From assembly GCA_000717735.1 (NCBI GenBank), contig JOBE01000038.1, positions 62,001 to 126,000 on the forward strand: a DNA stretch of 64,000 nucleotides, given 5' to 3'. This document shows, piece by piece, positions 17,524 through 27,478 of this stretch. Source of the DNA: Streptomyces griseoluteus (lineage in GTDB: Bacteria; Actinomycetota; Actinomycetes; Streptomycetales; Streptomycetaceae). A program made the translations under genes and the position numbers. Positions within the stretch are counted from its first letter, which is position 1; every line of letters begins with the position of its first letter. Below the pieces are notes generated by a model. The model saw only the letters and a list, made by a program, of their open reading frames with translations. It made no database searches and was not told the origin of the DNA.

Positions 17524-18327
17524 ATGCGCAGCTACAACCCGGACCTGACGCCGTCCTGGAAGAAGCCGAAGCCCGTCCCGGAGATCCCGGCCGACCGCGA
17601 CCTCGTCGTCGAGGAGGTCGCCACGGGCTTCTGCGGGGCGGTGATCCGCTGCGAGGCGGGCACGGTGACGCTGGAGGACCGCTTCGGCAAGCACCGGGTG
17701 TTCCCGATGGAGCCGCGCGGCTTCCTCCTGGAGGGCCGGGTGGTGACCCTTGTCCGCCCGGTCGCGGCCCCCGCCCGCCCCACCCGTACGGCCTCGGGCT
17801 CGGTCGCGGTGCCGGGCGCACGCGCGCGCGTGGCGCGGGCCGGGCGGATCTACGTCGAGGGCCGCCACGACGCCGAGCTCGTGGAGCGGGTCTGGGGCGA
17901 CGACCTGCGGATCGAGGGCGTGGTCGTGGAGTACCTGGAGGGCGTCGACGACCTGCCGTCGATCGTGGCGGACTTCGCCCCCGCCCCGGACGCTCGCCTG
18001 GGGGTCCTGGTGGACCACCTGGTCCCGGGTTCGAAGGAGTCGCGGATCGCCGCGCAGGTGACCTCCCCGGACGTGCTGGTCGTCGGCCACCCGTACATCG
18101 ACGTCTGGGAGGCGGTGAAGCCGTCGTCGGTGGGCATCCGGGCGTGGCCGCGGGTCCCCAGGGGCCAGGACTGGAAGACGGGCGTGTGCCGCGCGCTGGG
18201 CTGGCCGCACGACAACACCGGCGCGGCCTGGCAGCACATCCTGTCGAGGGTCACGTCGTACAAGGACCTGGAACCGGAACTCCTGGGCCGCGTGGAGGAG
18301 CTGATCGACTTCGTGACGGCGCCGTAG
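17524..18327 (+). CDS. DUF3097 protein
   Basis: This 267-aa actinobacterial conserved protein has no established role. The sequence shows an N-terminal beta-rich part (residues 1-100), then RIYVEGRHDAELVERVWG (108-125) and LGVLVDHLVPGSKES (159-173). A glutamate after a hydrophobic strand and a later aspartate after a second strand recall a TOPRIM-like nucleotidyl fold, but this is my inference. Translation starts at the ATG ten bases after the MBL hydrolase stop. A strong hairpin follows the stop codon. Confidence 0.85.
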   Translation: MRSYNPDLTPSWKKPKPVPEIPADRDLVVEEVATGFCGAVIRCEAGTVTLEDRFGKHRVFPMEPRGFLLEGRVVTLVRPVAAPARPTRTASGSVAVPGARARVARAGRIYVEGRHDAELVERVWGDDLRIEGVVVEYLEGVDDLPSIVADFAPAPDARLGVLVDHLVPGSKESRIAAQVTSPDVLVVGHPYIDVWEAVKPSSVGIRAWPRVPRGQDWKTGVCRALGWPHDNTGAAWQHILSRVTSYKDLEPELLGRVEELIDFVTAP

Positions 18328-18338
18328 GGGCCTTCCCG

Positions 18339-18356
18339 CCCCCGTGCGAACGGGGG
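18339..18356 (+). terminator. hairpin after DUF3097
   Basis: CCCCCGT-GCGA-ACGGGGG forms a 7-bp GC stem with a tetraloop 12 bases after the DUF3097 stop. There is no T-run, but it cleanly separates this operon from the promoter of the following exporter leader. Confidence 0.65.
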
Positions 18357-18379
18357 TGCCTCGCCGGGGCCCGGTCGGA

Positions 18380-18385
18380 TAGCGT
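18380..18385 (+). promoter_or_regulatory. -10 element for exporter leader
   Basis: TAGCGT fits the Streptomyces vegetative -10 pattern and ends seven bases before the ATG of the predicted leader peptide, so the transcript would begin at or near that ATG (leaderless). No good -35 hexamer is visible at 17-18 bases. Confidence 0.5.
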
Positions 18386-18392
18386 GCGCGGC

Positions 18393-18449
18393 ATGTCGAG
18401 CCCCGAGTCGGACACGTCGGGGGCTTTCGGTCACGCCGTCAGCCCCTGA
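18393..18449 (+). CDS. predicted leader peptide upstream of CmlR-like exporter
   Basis: A 57-base ORF encodes MSSPESDTSGAFGHAVSP. It lies directly downstream of a -10 element at leaderless spacing, 217 bases before the exporter start. Its 3-prime half can form a hairpin (GGGGCT with AGCCCC). The position suggests a ribosome-stalling leader that controls the exporter, as in other antibiotic-induced resistance genes. There is no direct evidence that it is translated. Confidence 0.45.
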   Translation: MSSPESDTSGAFGHAVSP

Positions 18450-18560
18450 ACCCCTGAGTTCTCACGGGCCCTTGCGTCCGTACGGCCCCTGAGGCCGCAC
18501 GAACCACCCGGCCCTTCGAACCACCGGGTCCCTGCGGACCGCTGGGTTCGCAGTCCTGCC
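18450..18560 (+). promoter_or_regulatory. structured leader RNA of CmlR-like exporter
   Basis: This spacer contains competing stems. ACCCGG (18506-18511) can pair with CCGGGT (18524-18529). Alternatively CGAACC (18517-18522) pairs with GGTTCG (18545-18550), enclosing GGTCC/GGACC (18527-18531 with 18536-18540). The two share bases and cannot coexist. Near-repeats of CGAACCACC also occur. The pattern suggests an attenuator. The remaining bases to 18666 hold only the exporter ribosome site. Confidence 0.45.
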
Positions 18561-18666
18561 ACCTTGTCGTCCCGCCGCCCTCCGCGGCCGGACGCGTGTG
18601 CCCGTGGGTGCTGACCGCGGTGACGAGATGCCTCTGCCGTCATTCTCCTCACCCCGGAGCCACTCG

Positions 18667-19857
18667 ATGCCCCTCCCGCTCTTTCTGCTCGCCCTGGCGG
18701 TCTTCGCCATGGGCACCTCGGAATTCATGCTCGCCGGTCTCGTGCCGGACATCGCCTCCGACCTCGGTGTCACGGTCGGCAGCGCGGGCCTGCTCACCTC
18801 GGCCTTCGCCGTCGGAATGATCGTCGGCGCCCCGCTCCTGGCCGCTCTCGCCCGCACCTGGCCGGTGCGGGCGAGCCTGCTCGGGTTCGTCCTCGTGTTC
18901 TCGGCGGCGCACGTCCTGGGCGCCGTCACCACCAGCTTCGCCGTCCTGTTCGCCACCAGGGTCGTCGCGGCCCTCGCGAACGCCGGGTTCCTGGCCCTGG
19001 CCCTGACGACCGCCACCCGGCTCGTGCCGCCGGACCGGAAGGGGCGCGCGCTGGCCGTGCTGCTGTCGGGGACGACGGTGGCCACGATCGCCGGGGTCCC
19101 CGCGGGATCGCTGCTCGGCACGCTGCTCGACTGGCGGGCCACGTTCTGGGCCGTCGCCGCGCTCTGCCTGCCCGCGGCCCTCGGCGTCCTCCGGGGATTC
19201 CCGGCGCGGCCCGCTCAGGAGGGCACGGCCGAGGTGCCGGACCTGCGCGCGGAGCTGGCGCGGCTCAGGCGGCCGCGGCTGCTCCTGGTGATGCTGCTCG
19301 GCGCCCTGGTGAACGCGGCGACCTTCGCCGGCTTCACGTTCCTGGCGCCCGTCGTGACCGGTTCCGCCGGGCTCGGCGACCTGTGGGTCCCGGTCGCCCT
19401 TGTCCTCTTCGGGGTCGGCTCCTTCGCCGGGATCACCCTCGCGGGACGGTGGTCCGACCGGTACCCGGGCCAGGTCGTCGCGGTCGGCGGTCCGCTGCTG
19501 CTCGTCGGCTGGCCCGCCCTGGCCGTACTGGCCGACAAGCCGGTAGCGCTGCTCACCCTCGTGTTCGTGCAGGGCACGGCGTCGTTCGCACTGGGCGGCA
19601 TCCTGATCGCGCGGGTCCTCCACGAGGCCGCGGGCGCCCCCACCATGGCCGGCTCCTACGCGACCGCGGCGCTCAACGTGGGGGCGGCCGCCGGACCGCT
19701 CGTCGCCGCCGTCGCCCTCAGGACCGGGGCGGGGACGCTCGGACCGCTGTGGGCGAGCGGCCTCCTCGTCCTGGGCGCACTGCTCATCGCCCTGCCGTCA
19801 CGCGGGGTGCTGTCGGCGCAGGGGGCCGGCCGGCCTGATCGGCAAGAGACCGCCTAG
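18667..19857 (+). CDS. CmlR-like MFS exporter (chloramphenicol type)
   Basis: This 396-aa DHA1 exporter closely follows the chloramphenicol exporter CmlR/Cml of Streptomyces and Cmx of corynebacteria: the N-terminus reads AVFAMGTSEFMLAGLVPDIA, followed by GLLTSAFAVGMIVGAPLLAA and FATRVVAALANAGFLALAL. The ATG at 18667 has GGAG nine bases upstream; other in-frame starts lie in the leader. It sits between DUF3097 and hemW, normally core neighbours, which suggests insertion as an accessory gene. The stop overlaps the convergent hemW stop by four bases. Chloramphenicol specificity is inferred from similarity. Confidence 0.85.
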   Translation: MPLPLFLLALAVFAMGTSEFMLAGLVPDIASDLGVTVGSAGLLTSAFAVGMIVGAPLLAALARTWPVRASLLGFVLVFSAAHVLGAVTTSFAVLFATRVVAALANAGFLALALTTATRLVPPDRKGRALAVLLSGTTVATIAGVPAGSLLGTLLDWRATFWAVAALCLPAALGVLRGFPARPAQEGTAEVPDLRAELARLRRPRLLLVMLLGALVNAATFAGFTFLAPVVTGSAGLGDLWVPVALVLFGVGSFAGITLAGRWSDRYPGQVVAVGGPLLLVGWPALAVLADKPVALLTLVFVQGTASFALGGILIARVLHEAAGAPTMAGSYATAALNVGAAAGPLVAAVALRTGAGTLGPLWASGLLVLGALLIALPSRGVLSAQGAGRPDRQETA

Positions 19858-21086
19858 TCCACGAGGTCCCGCACGACCGCGTCGGCGAGCAGCCGCCCCC
19901 GCAAGGTCAGTACCGCGCGCCCGGCGGCGTACGGCCCGTCGTCGAGCAGGCCGTCGGCGAGGGCCTTGCGGGACGCCGCGAGGCCCGCCGGCTTGAGGAG
20001 GGACAGTTCGACACCCTCCTTGAGCCGCAGTTCGAGGAGCACGCGTTCGACTCTCCGGTCCTCGTCGGAGAGCAGCTCCCGTCCGGCCCCCGGCGACTTC
20101 CCGGCGGCCAGCGCGGCGGCGTACGCACCGGGATGCTTCACGTTCCACCAGCGGACGCCGCCGACGTGGCTGTGGGCGCCGGGGCCGGCGCCCCACCAGT
20201 CGGCCCCACGCCAGTACAGCTCGTTGTGGAGACAGCGCCCGGCCTCGGACGTGGCCCAGTTGGAGACCTCGTACCACTCGAAGCCCGCGCCGGAGAGGAC
20301 GTCCTCGGCGATCAGGTACCGGTCGGCGTGGACGTCGTCGTCGGTCATGGGCACCTCGCCGCGCCGGATGCGCCGCGCGAGCTGCGTACCCTCCTCGACG
20401 ATCAGCGCGTACGCGCTGACGTGGTCGGGCCCGGCGCCGATGGCCGCGTCGAGCGAGGCCCGCCAGTCGTCGTCGGACTCGCCGGGGGTGCCGTAGATCA
20501 GGTCGAGGTTGACGTGCTCGAACCCGGCCGCCCGCGCCTCCGCGACGCACGCCTCGGGGCGCCCGGGGGTGTGCGTCCGGTCGAGGATCTTCAGGACGTG
20601 CTGCTTGGCGCTCTGCATGCCGAAGGAGATCCGGTTGAAGCCTCCGGCCCGCAGCTCCGCCAGATAGGCCGGGTTCACGGAGTCGGGATTGGCCTCGGTC
20701 GTCACCTCGGCGTCGTCCGCGAGCCCGAACTCCTCGCGGACGGCCCCCAGCATGCGTACGAGATCACCGGCGGCGAGCAGCGTGGGCGTACCTCCGCCGA
20801 CGAACAGGGTCCGCACCGGCCTCGGGTCGTCCCCGAGCACCTTCCGGGCGAGCCGGATCTCCTCGACGACCTGCTCGGCGTAGTTGTCCCGGGAGGCGAG
20901 CACGCCCCCGGTCCCGCGCAGCTCACTGGCCGTGTAGGTGTTGAAGTCGCAGTACCCGCAGCGCGTCGCGCAGTACGGCACGTGCAGGTAGAACCCGAGC
21001 GGCCGCTCCCCTGCCCCTTCCAGGGCGTGCGGGGGCAGCGCCCCGTCGTCGGGAACGGTCTCACCATCGGGCAGTACGGAAGGCAT
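19854..21086 (-). CDS. hemW: radical SAM heme chaperone HemW
   Basis: HemW is a radical SAM protein that binds and delivers heme; older annotation called it coproporphyrinogen III oxidase. The 410-aa protein has the cluster motif C39-x3-C43-x2-C46 followed by DFN. It lacks the fourth cysteine that true HemN enzymes have, which is the distinguishing HemW trait. GGGTPTLL and a C-terminal HemN_C domain follow. I chose the ATG at 21086 (MPSVLPDG); an ATG three codons upstream overlaps the likely ribosome site. It belongs to the usual lepA-hemW-hrcA neighbourhood. Confidence 0.93.
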   Translation of the reverse strand: MPSVLPDGETVPDDGALPPHALEGAGERPLGFYLHVPYCATRCGYCDFNTYTASELRGTGGVLASRDNYAEQVVEEIRLARKVLGDDPRPVRTLFVGGGTPTLLAAGDLVRMLGAVREEFGLADDAEVTTEANPDSVNPAYLAELRAGGFNRISFGMQSAKQHVLKILDRTHTPGRPEACVAEARAAGFEHVNLDLIYGTPGESDDDWRASLDAAIGAGPDHVSAYALIVEEGTQLARRIRRGEVPMTDDDVHADRYLIAEDVLSGAGFEWYEVSNWATSEAGRCLHNELYWRGADWWGAGPGAHSHVGGVRWWNVKHPGAYAAALAAGKSPGAGRELLSDEDRRVERVLLELRLKEGVELSLLKPAGLAASRKALADGLLDDGPYAAGRAVLTLRGRLLADAVVRDLVD

Positions 21087-21156
21087 GAGCCCCATTGTCC
21101 CGTACTGCCCGAGGTGAACGCCCGGCCTGTGGACAACCTCTCCACAGGGGCGAGGG

Positions 21157-23034
<1,878 letters not shown>

Positions 23035-23079
23035 GACGTCCTCCGGGCGGCGGCGGTGCCTTCTGGTGGTTCGTAAAAC

Positions 23080-23093
23080 TAACTGGCGAGTAA
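23080..23093. promoter_or_regulatory. operator-like palindrome of acyl-CoA ligase
   Basis: On the minus strand TTACTCGCCAGTTA matches its reverse complement at 10 of 14 positions, 46 bases upstream of the ligase start. It resembles palindromic sites of TetR-type fatty-acid regulators in actinobacteria, but I cannot name the regulator. Confidence 0.4.
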
Positions 23094-23198
23094 CCTTCGA
23101 GCCGGGATCAGAGTAAAGGCCTGGGGACCGGCGCGTAAGGGTCTGCAGGGCGTCGCTTGACGTCGCTTCAATAACGAACGAACCCGCGTACCGATGCA

Positions 23199-23235
23199 GA
23201 ACGGGCCCACGCGCGCTCTGCACGTGGGCCCGTTC
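23199..23235 (-). terminator. lepA terminator
   Basis: A perfect 13-bp stem (GAACGGGCCCACG with CGTGGGCCCGTTC) and an 11-base loop lie about 20 bases after the lepA stop. Confidence 0.85.
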
Positions 23236-23255
23236 ATCGACTGACTCCGCGGCGA

Positions 23256-25121
23256 CTACTTCTTCTTGCCGGAGGACTCGTCGCTCGACAGGACGGCGAT
23301 GAAGGCCTCCTGCGGCACCTCCACCGAGCCGACCATCTTCATGCGCTTCTTGCCTTCCTTCTGCTTCTCGAGCAGCTTCCGCTTACGGGAGATGTCACCG
23401 CCGTAGCACTTGGCGAGGACGTCCTTGCGGATGGCGCGGATGGTCTCGCGGGCGATGACCCGGGAGCCGATCGCGGCCTGGATCGGCACCTCGAAGGCCT
23501 GCCGCGGGATGAGCTCGCGCAGCTTGGCGACGAGCCGCACACCGTAGGCGTACGCGGCGTCCTTGTGGGTGACGGCGGAGAACGCGTCGACCTTGTCGCC
23601 GTGCAGCAGGATGTCGACCTTGACCAGGCTGGAGGCCTGCTCGCCGGTGGGCTCGTAGTCGAGGGAGGCGTAACCGCGCGTCTTGGACTTCAGCTGGTCG
23701 AAGAAGTCGAAGACGATCTCCGCGAGGGGCAGGGTGTACCGGATCTCGACCCGGTCCTCGGAGAGGTAGTCCATGCCGAGAAGGGTGCCGCGGCGGGTCT
23801 GGCACAGCTCCATGATCGCGCCGATGAACTCGGTCGGGGCCAGGACCGTGGCGCGTACGACGGGCTCGTACACGTCGTTGATCTTGCCCTCGGGGAACTC
23901 GCTCGGGTTCGTGACCGTGTGCTCGCTGCCGTCCTCCATGACCACGCGGTACACGACGTTCGGCGCGGTGGCGATCAGGTCGAGCCCGAACTCGCGCTCG
24001 AGCCGCTCACGGATCACGTCGAGGTGGAGCAGTCCCAGGAAACCGACGCGGAAGCCGAAGCCGAGCGCGGCGGAGGTCTCCGGCTCGTAGACGAGGGCGG
24101 CGTCGTTCAGCTGGAGCTTGTCGAGGGCCTCGCGGAGGTCCGGGTACTCCGAGCCGTCCAGCGGGTAGAGGCCCGAGAACACCATCGGCTTCGGGTCCTT
24201 GTAGCCGCCGAGGGCCTCGGTGGCGCCCTTGTTCAGGGAGGTGATCGTGTCACCGACCTTGGACTGACGGACGTCCTTCACGCCGGTGATGATGTAGCCG
24301 ACCTCGCCGACGCCGATGCCGTCGGCCGGCGTCATCTCGGGGGACGAGACGCCGATCTCCAGGAGCTCGTGGGTGGCGCCGGTCGACATCATCTTGATGC
24401 GCTCGCGCTTGTTGAGCTGGCCGTCGACGACACGGACGTAGGTCACCACGCCCCGGTACGAGTCGTACACGGAGTCGAAGATCATCGCGCGGGCGGGGGC
24501 GTCGGCGACACCGACGGGCGCCGGGACGTCCCGGACGACCCGGTCGAGCAGCGCGTCGACGCCGACACCGGTCTTCGCCGAGACCTTGAGGACGTCCTCC
24601 GGCTGGCAGCCGATGAGGTTCGCGAGCTCCTCGGAGAACTTCTCCGGCTGGGCGGCCGGCAGGTCGATCTTGTTCAGGACCGGGACGATGGTGAGGTCGT
24701 TCTCCATCGCCAGGTACAGGTTGGCGAGGGTCTGCGCCTCGATGCCCTGGGCCGCGTCGACCAGGAGGACGGTGCCCTCACAGGCCGCGAGCGAACGCGA
24801 GACCTCGTACGTGAAGTCGACGTGCCCGGGGGTATCGATCATGTTCAGGATGTGCGTGGCGCCCTGGGACGGCCCCTCGGTCGGCGCCCACGGCAGCCGG
24901 ACCGCCTGGGACTTGATCGTGATGCCGCGCTCCCGCTCGATGTCCATCCGGTCGAGATACTGGGCACGCATCTGCCGCTGGTCGACCACACCGGTCAGCT
25001 GGAGCATCCGGTCGGCGAGCGTGGACTTGCCGTGGTCGATGTGCGCGATGATGCAGAAGTTGCGGATCAGAGCCGGGTCGGTACGGCTCGGCTCGGGCAC
25101 GTTGGTAGGAGTCGCGGGCAC
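23256..25121 (-). CDS. lepA: elongation factor 4 (LepA)
   Basis: LepA/EF4 is a ribosome-associated GTPase implicated in 30S assembly and back-translocation. The 621-aa protein has G1 (AHIDHGKS), G2/switch with RGITIKSQ, G3 DTPGHVDF, G4 NKID, then EF-G-like domains and the LepA-specific C-terminus ending in a lysine-rich tail. The GTG at 25121 ([12 protein letters not shown]) matches known Streptomyces starts. The longer in-frame reading runs across the divergent rpsT gene and is spurious. Confidence 0.97.
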   Translation of the reverse strand: MPATPTNVPEPSRTDPALIRNFCIIAHIDHGKSTLADRMLQLTGVVDQRQMRAQYLDRMDIERERGITIKSQAVRLPWAPTEGPSQGATHILNMIDTPGHVDFTYEVSRSLAACEGTVLLVDAAQGIEAQTLANLYLAMENDLTIVPVLNKIDLPAAQPEKFSEELANLIGCQPEDVLKVSAKTGVGVDALLDRVVRDVPAPVGVADAPARAMIFDSVYDSYRGVVTYVRVVDGQLNKRERIKMMSTGATHELLEIGVSSPEMTPADGIGVGEVGYIITGVKDVRQSKVGDTITSLNKGATEALGGYKDPKPMVFSGLYPLDGSEYPDLREALDKLQLNDAALVYEPETSAALGFGFRVGFLGLLHLDVIRERLEREFGLDLIATAPNVVYRVVMEDGSEHTVTNPSEFPEGKINDVYEPVVRATVLAPTEFIGAIMELCQTRRGTLLGMDYLSEDRVEIRYTLPLAEIVFDFFDQLKSKTRGYASLDYEPTGEQASSLVKVDILLHGDKVDAFSAVTHKDAAYAYGVRLVAKLRELIPRQAFEVPIQAAIGSRVIARETIRAIRKDVLAKCYGGDISRKRKLLEKQKEGKKRMKMVGSVEVPQEAFIAVLSSDESSGKKK

Positions 25122-25197
25122 GCAGGGTCTCGTCTCGGGGCGATGTCGGATCGATACGTAGGCTCCATGGTCCCATGCCCGTCGCCCTGCGCCCGGT

Positions 25198-25225
25198 TTG
25201 GGCGGGCGTGAGGGTGACTGATACT
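25198..25225 (+). promoter_or_regulatory. candidate rpsT promoter
   Basis: TTGGGC and GATACT are separated by 16 bases in the lepA-rpsT divergent region, placing a transcription start about 75 bases upstream of the rpsT GTG. The hexamers are a moderate match to the vegetative consensus. Confidence 0.4.
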
Positions 25226-25305
25226 GTGGACAGCTGTGTCTCGTGCGCCCTCTCAGCCTCGAGTCACACTCCAGAAGGAACATCGAACCTGTAAAGGCTC
25301 TTTTC

Positions 25306-25572
25306 GTGGCGAACATCAAGTCCCAGATCAAGCGGAACAAGACGAACGAGAAGGCGCGCCTGCGCAACAAGGCCGTCAAGTCCTCGCTCAAGACCGCGAT
25401 CCGCAAGGCCCGCGAGGCCGTCGCCGCGGGTGACGTCGAGAAGGCCGTCGTGGCCACTCGCGCCGCCTCCCGCGCGCTCGACAAGGCTGTCTCGAAGGGT
25501 GTCATCCACAAGAACGCCGCCGCCAACAAGAAGTCGGCGCTGGCCACCAAGGCTGCCGCTCTCCAGGGCTGA
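25306..25572 (+). CDS. rpsT: 30S ribosomal protein S20
   Basis: S20 is a primary 16S rRNA-binding protein. The 88-aa basic helical protein begins with GTG ([20 protein letters not shown]) and is rich in lysine and alanine, as expected. It is divergent from lepA, the normal actinobacterial order. An upstream in-frame ATG is too far from conserved sequence. A hairpin terminator follows at 25693-25735. Confidence 0.97.
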   Translation: MANIKSQIKRNKTNEKARLRNKAVKSSLKTAIRKAREAVAAGDVEKAVVATRAASRALDKAVSKGVIHKNAAANKKSALATKAAALQG

Positions 25573-25692
25573 GCTCTGATGTAACCGGCCGTACGGGACC
25601 CAGCGGGCCCTCTCTCCCGCTCCCGCCCGGCCACCAGGACTCGCACGCGGACGCGTTCGCCACGCGGGTGCGAGCCCACCCAGCTTGTACGA

Positions 25693-25735
25693 CGAAGGCC
25701 CCACGTCTCCTTCCCCAGGAGCGGCGGGGCCTTCG
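25693..25735 (+). terminator. rpsT terminator
   Basis: CGAAGGCCCC pairs with GGGGCCTTCG as a 10-bp stem enclosing a 23-base loop with a minor internal stem, about 120 bases after rpsT. Confidence 0.7.
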
Positions 25736-25864
25736 CCGCATCCCGGCCAGCAGCGCGGTCCGGGACCAGAGGCGGGGCGGCAGGGGCTGGACGAGGCCGA
25801 GCGGGGAGTGGCGGGGCCGGGGGCCGCGGCGGAAGCCGCCTTCCGCCGAAGGCCGGGGCGCCGG

Positions 25865-26123
25865 GTCGACTCGACGGCGCGGAGCTGCCGCGGGACCGCG
25901 CGGGATCCGGGGGCGGAGCCCCCGGGAAACCCTCCGGCAGAGGCCAGAACACGCGCCAAGTCGACTCGACGGCGCGAAGCCGCCGCCCGACCGCACAGGG
26001 TGCGGGGCGAAGCCCCCGGGAAACCCTCCGGCAGAGGCCAGAACACGCGCCAAGTCGACTCAGCGGCGCGAAGCCGCCGCCCGACCGCGCGGGGTCCGGG
26101 GGGCGGAGCCCCCGGGAAGAAAC
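25865..26123. repeat. tandem 94-95-bp repeat, about 2.7 copies
   Basis: Units begin GTCGACTC and end ACACGCGCCAA: copy A 25865-25959 (95 bp), copy B 25960-26053 (94 bp), copy C 26054-about 26123 (truncated). Each contains a GGGGGCGGAGCCCCC-type hairpin (copy B has GGGGCGAAGCCCC). Copies differ at scattered positions, some compensatory within stems. Confidence 0.85.
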
Positions 26124-26149
26124 CTCAGCCCCCACCAGCCCCCGGCAGG

Positions 26150-26177
26150 GTTTCGGGAAGGGGCGGGGTGGGGGAAA
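26150..26177. repeat. GC hairpin repeat module tail, copy 2
   Basis: TTTCGGGAAGGGGCGGGG and a GTGGGG run repeat the sequence at 7538-7560. The hairpin half of the module, GGCGGAGCCCCCGG, lies about 50 bases upstream inside the tandem repeat block. Confidence 0.6.
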
Positions 26178-26183
26178 GCCCCC

Positions 26184-27176
26184 TCACACCCCGCGCCGCA
26201 TCCTCGCCGCCCGCGCCACCGCGACCACCGCCTTCTCCAGGGCGTACTCCGGGTCGTCCCCGCCGCCCTTCACCCCCGCGTCCGCCTCGGCGATCGCCCG
26301 CAGCGCCACCGACACCCCGTCCGGCGTCCAGCCCCGCATCTGCTGCCGCACCCGGTCGATCTTCCAGGGCGGCATGCCCAGCTCCCGCGCCAGGTCGGCG
26401 GGCCGGCCGCCCCTGGCCGAGGACAGCTTGCCGATCGCCCGTACGCCCTGGGCGAGCGCGCTGGTGACGAGCACCGGCGCGACCCCGGTCGAGAGCGACC
26501 AGCGCAGGGCCTCAAGGGCCTCCGCCGTCCGTCCCTCGACCGCGCGGTCCGCGATGTTGAAGGAGGAGGCCTCGGCGCGGCCAGTGTAGTACCGCCCGAC
26601 GACGGCCTCGTCGATCGTCCCGTCCACGTCGGACGTGAGCTGCGCGACCGCGGACGCGAGCTCCCGCAGATCGCTGCCGATCGAGTCCACGAGCGCCTGG
26701 CACGCCTCCGGCGTGGCCGACCGCCCGAGCGCCCGGAACTCCTGCCGTACGAACGTCAGCCGCTCCGCCGGCTTCGTCGTCTTCGGGCAGGCCACCTCCC
26801 GCGCCCCGGCCTTGCGCGCCGCGTCGAGCAGGCCCTTGCCCTTGGCGCCGCCCGCGTGCAGCAGGACCAGCGAGATGTCCTCGATCGGGTCGTCGAGGTA
26901 GGCCTTGACCTCCTTGATCGTGTCGGCGGAGAGATCCTGGGCGTTCCGCACGACGAGCACCTTGCGCTCGGCGAAGAGCGAGGGGCTGGTGAGCTCCATC
27001 AGCGAGCCGGGCTGGAGCTGCTCGGGCGCGAGGTCGCGCACGTCCGTGTCGGCGTCGGCGGCACGGGCGGCCCGCACCACCTCCTGGACGACGCGGTCGA
27101 GGAGCAGGTCCTCCTGCCCCACGGCGAGCGTCACGGGGCCGAGGAGGTCGTCGGGGGAAGTCTTTCTGGTGGCCAT
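26184..27176 (-). CDS. holA: DNA polymerase III delta subunit
   Basis: The delta subunit is the clamp-loader wrench that opens the beta clamp. The 330-aa protein starts MATRKTSPDDLLGPVTLAVG and shows the HolA pattern: an AAA-like N-terminal domain without a functional Walker A, a central DLRELASAVAQL segment and a helical C-terminal collar domain ending in a basic tail. The ATG at 27176 is the conserved start. It faces rpsT convergently across the repeat spacer. Position next to comEC/comEA is standard. Confidence 0.93.
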   Translation of the reverse strand: MATRKTSPDDLLGPVTLAVGQEDLLLDRVVQEVVRAARAADADTDVRDLAPEQLQPGSLMELTSPSLFAERKVLVVRNAQDLSADTIKEVKAYLDDPIEDISLVLLHAGGAKGKGLLDAARKAGAREVACPKTTKPAERLTFVRQEFRALGRSATPEACQALVDSIGSDLRELASAVAQLTSDVDGTIDEAVVGRYYTGRAEASSFNIADRAVEGRTAEALEALRWSLSTGVAPVLVTSALAQGVRAIGKLSSARGGRPADLARELGMPPWKIDRVRQQMRGWTPDGVSVALRAIAEADAGVKGGGDDPEYALEKAVVAVARAARMRRGV

Positions 27177-27227
27177 CGCGATCCAGCATCCCACGGGCCA
27201 CTGACAGCGATGCCCGAGAATGGCGGG

Positions 27228-27470
27228 GTGAGCGAACGACACGTACTGGTACTCCCCGACCGCGACGCCGCCGAGGAGGTCGCGGGCGAGCTCCCCGACC
27301 GCTTCGGCCTTGCCGAGGAACCGCAGCTCGTACGGGACGCCCTGGCCGGCGAGGACGACGCCGAGGACGCCCAGTGGCTGGTCGTCGTCGAGGATCCGGC
27401 GGGCCGTCTGGACCCGACGGCACTCGACGAGCTGGCCGCCGAGTACGAGGGCTGGCTGGAAGCCGAGTAA
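27228..27470 (+). CDS. small acidic conserved protein
   Basis: This 80-aa protein (VSERHVLVLPDRDAAEEVAG...) is rich in Asp and Glu with no cysteine or membrane segment. It looks like a folded alpha/beta protein conserved in streptomycetes beside holA, though I recognise no family. The GTG at 27228 follows GGCGGG; an in-frame ATG six codons upstream is possible. It is divergent from holA with 51 bases between starts, and converges on the YceI gene. Confidence 0.7.
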   Translation: MSERHVLVLPDRDAAEEVAGELPDRFGLAEEPQLVRDALAGEDDAEDAQWLVVVEDPAGRLDPTALDELAAEYEGWLEAE

Positions 27471-27478
27471 CGCCCCCG

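Larger units (their letters stand above)
25573..26183. other. 611-bp noncoding spacer rpsT-holA
   Basis: No plausible gene is seen. The spacer holds an imperfect hairpin just after rpsT (CTCGCAC with GTGCGAG), the main terminator at 25693-25735, a 94-95-bp tandem repeat at 25865-26123, and a second copy of the GC hairpin module ending near 26176. Long open frames here are a by-product of GC-rich repeats. Confidence 0.7.

Noticed and set aside
25865..26123. Possible CRISPR array
   Set aside because: Units are contiguous 94-95-bp tandem copies with no unique spacers and no cas genes nearby.
25122..26135. N-terminal extension of LepA in the open frame
   Set aside because: It crosses the divergent rpsT gene and repeat DNA; the conserved LepA start is the GTG at 25121.
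25668..27470. Very long plus-strand open frame across the rpsT-holA spacer and holA
   Set aside because: Its composition is Arg/Pro/Gly-rich repeat translation, and it runs antisense over the well-supported holA. Only its last 80 codons (from 27228) look like a real gene.
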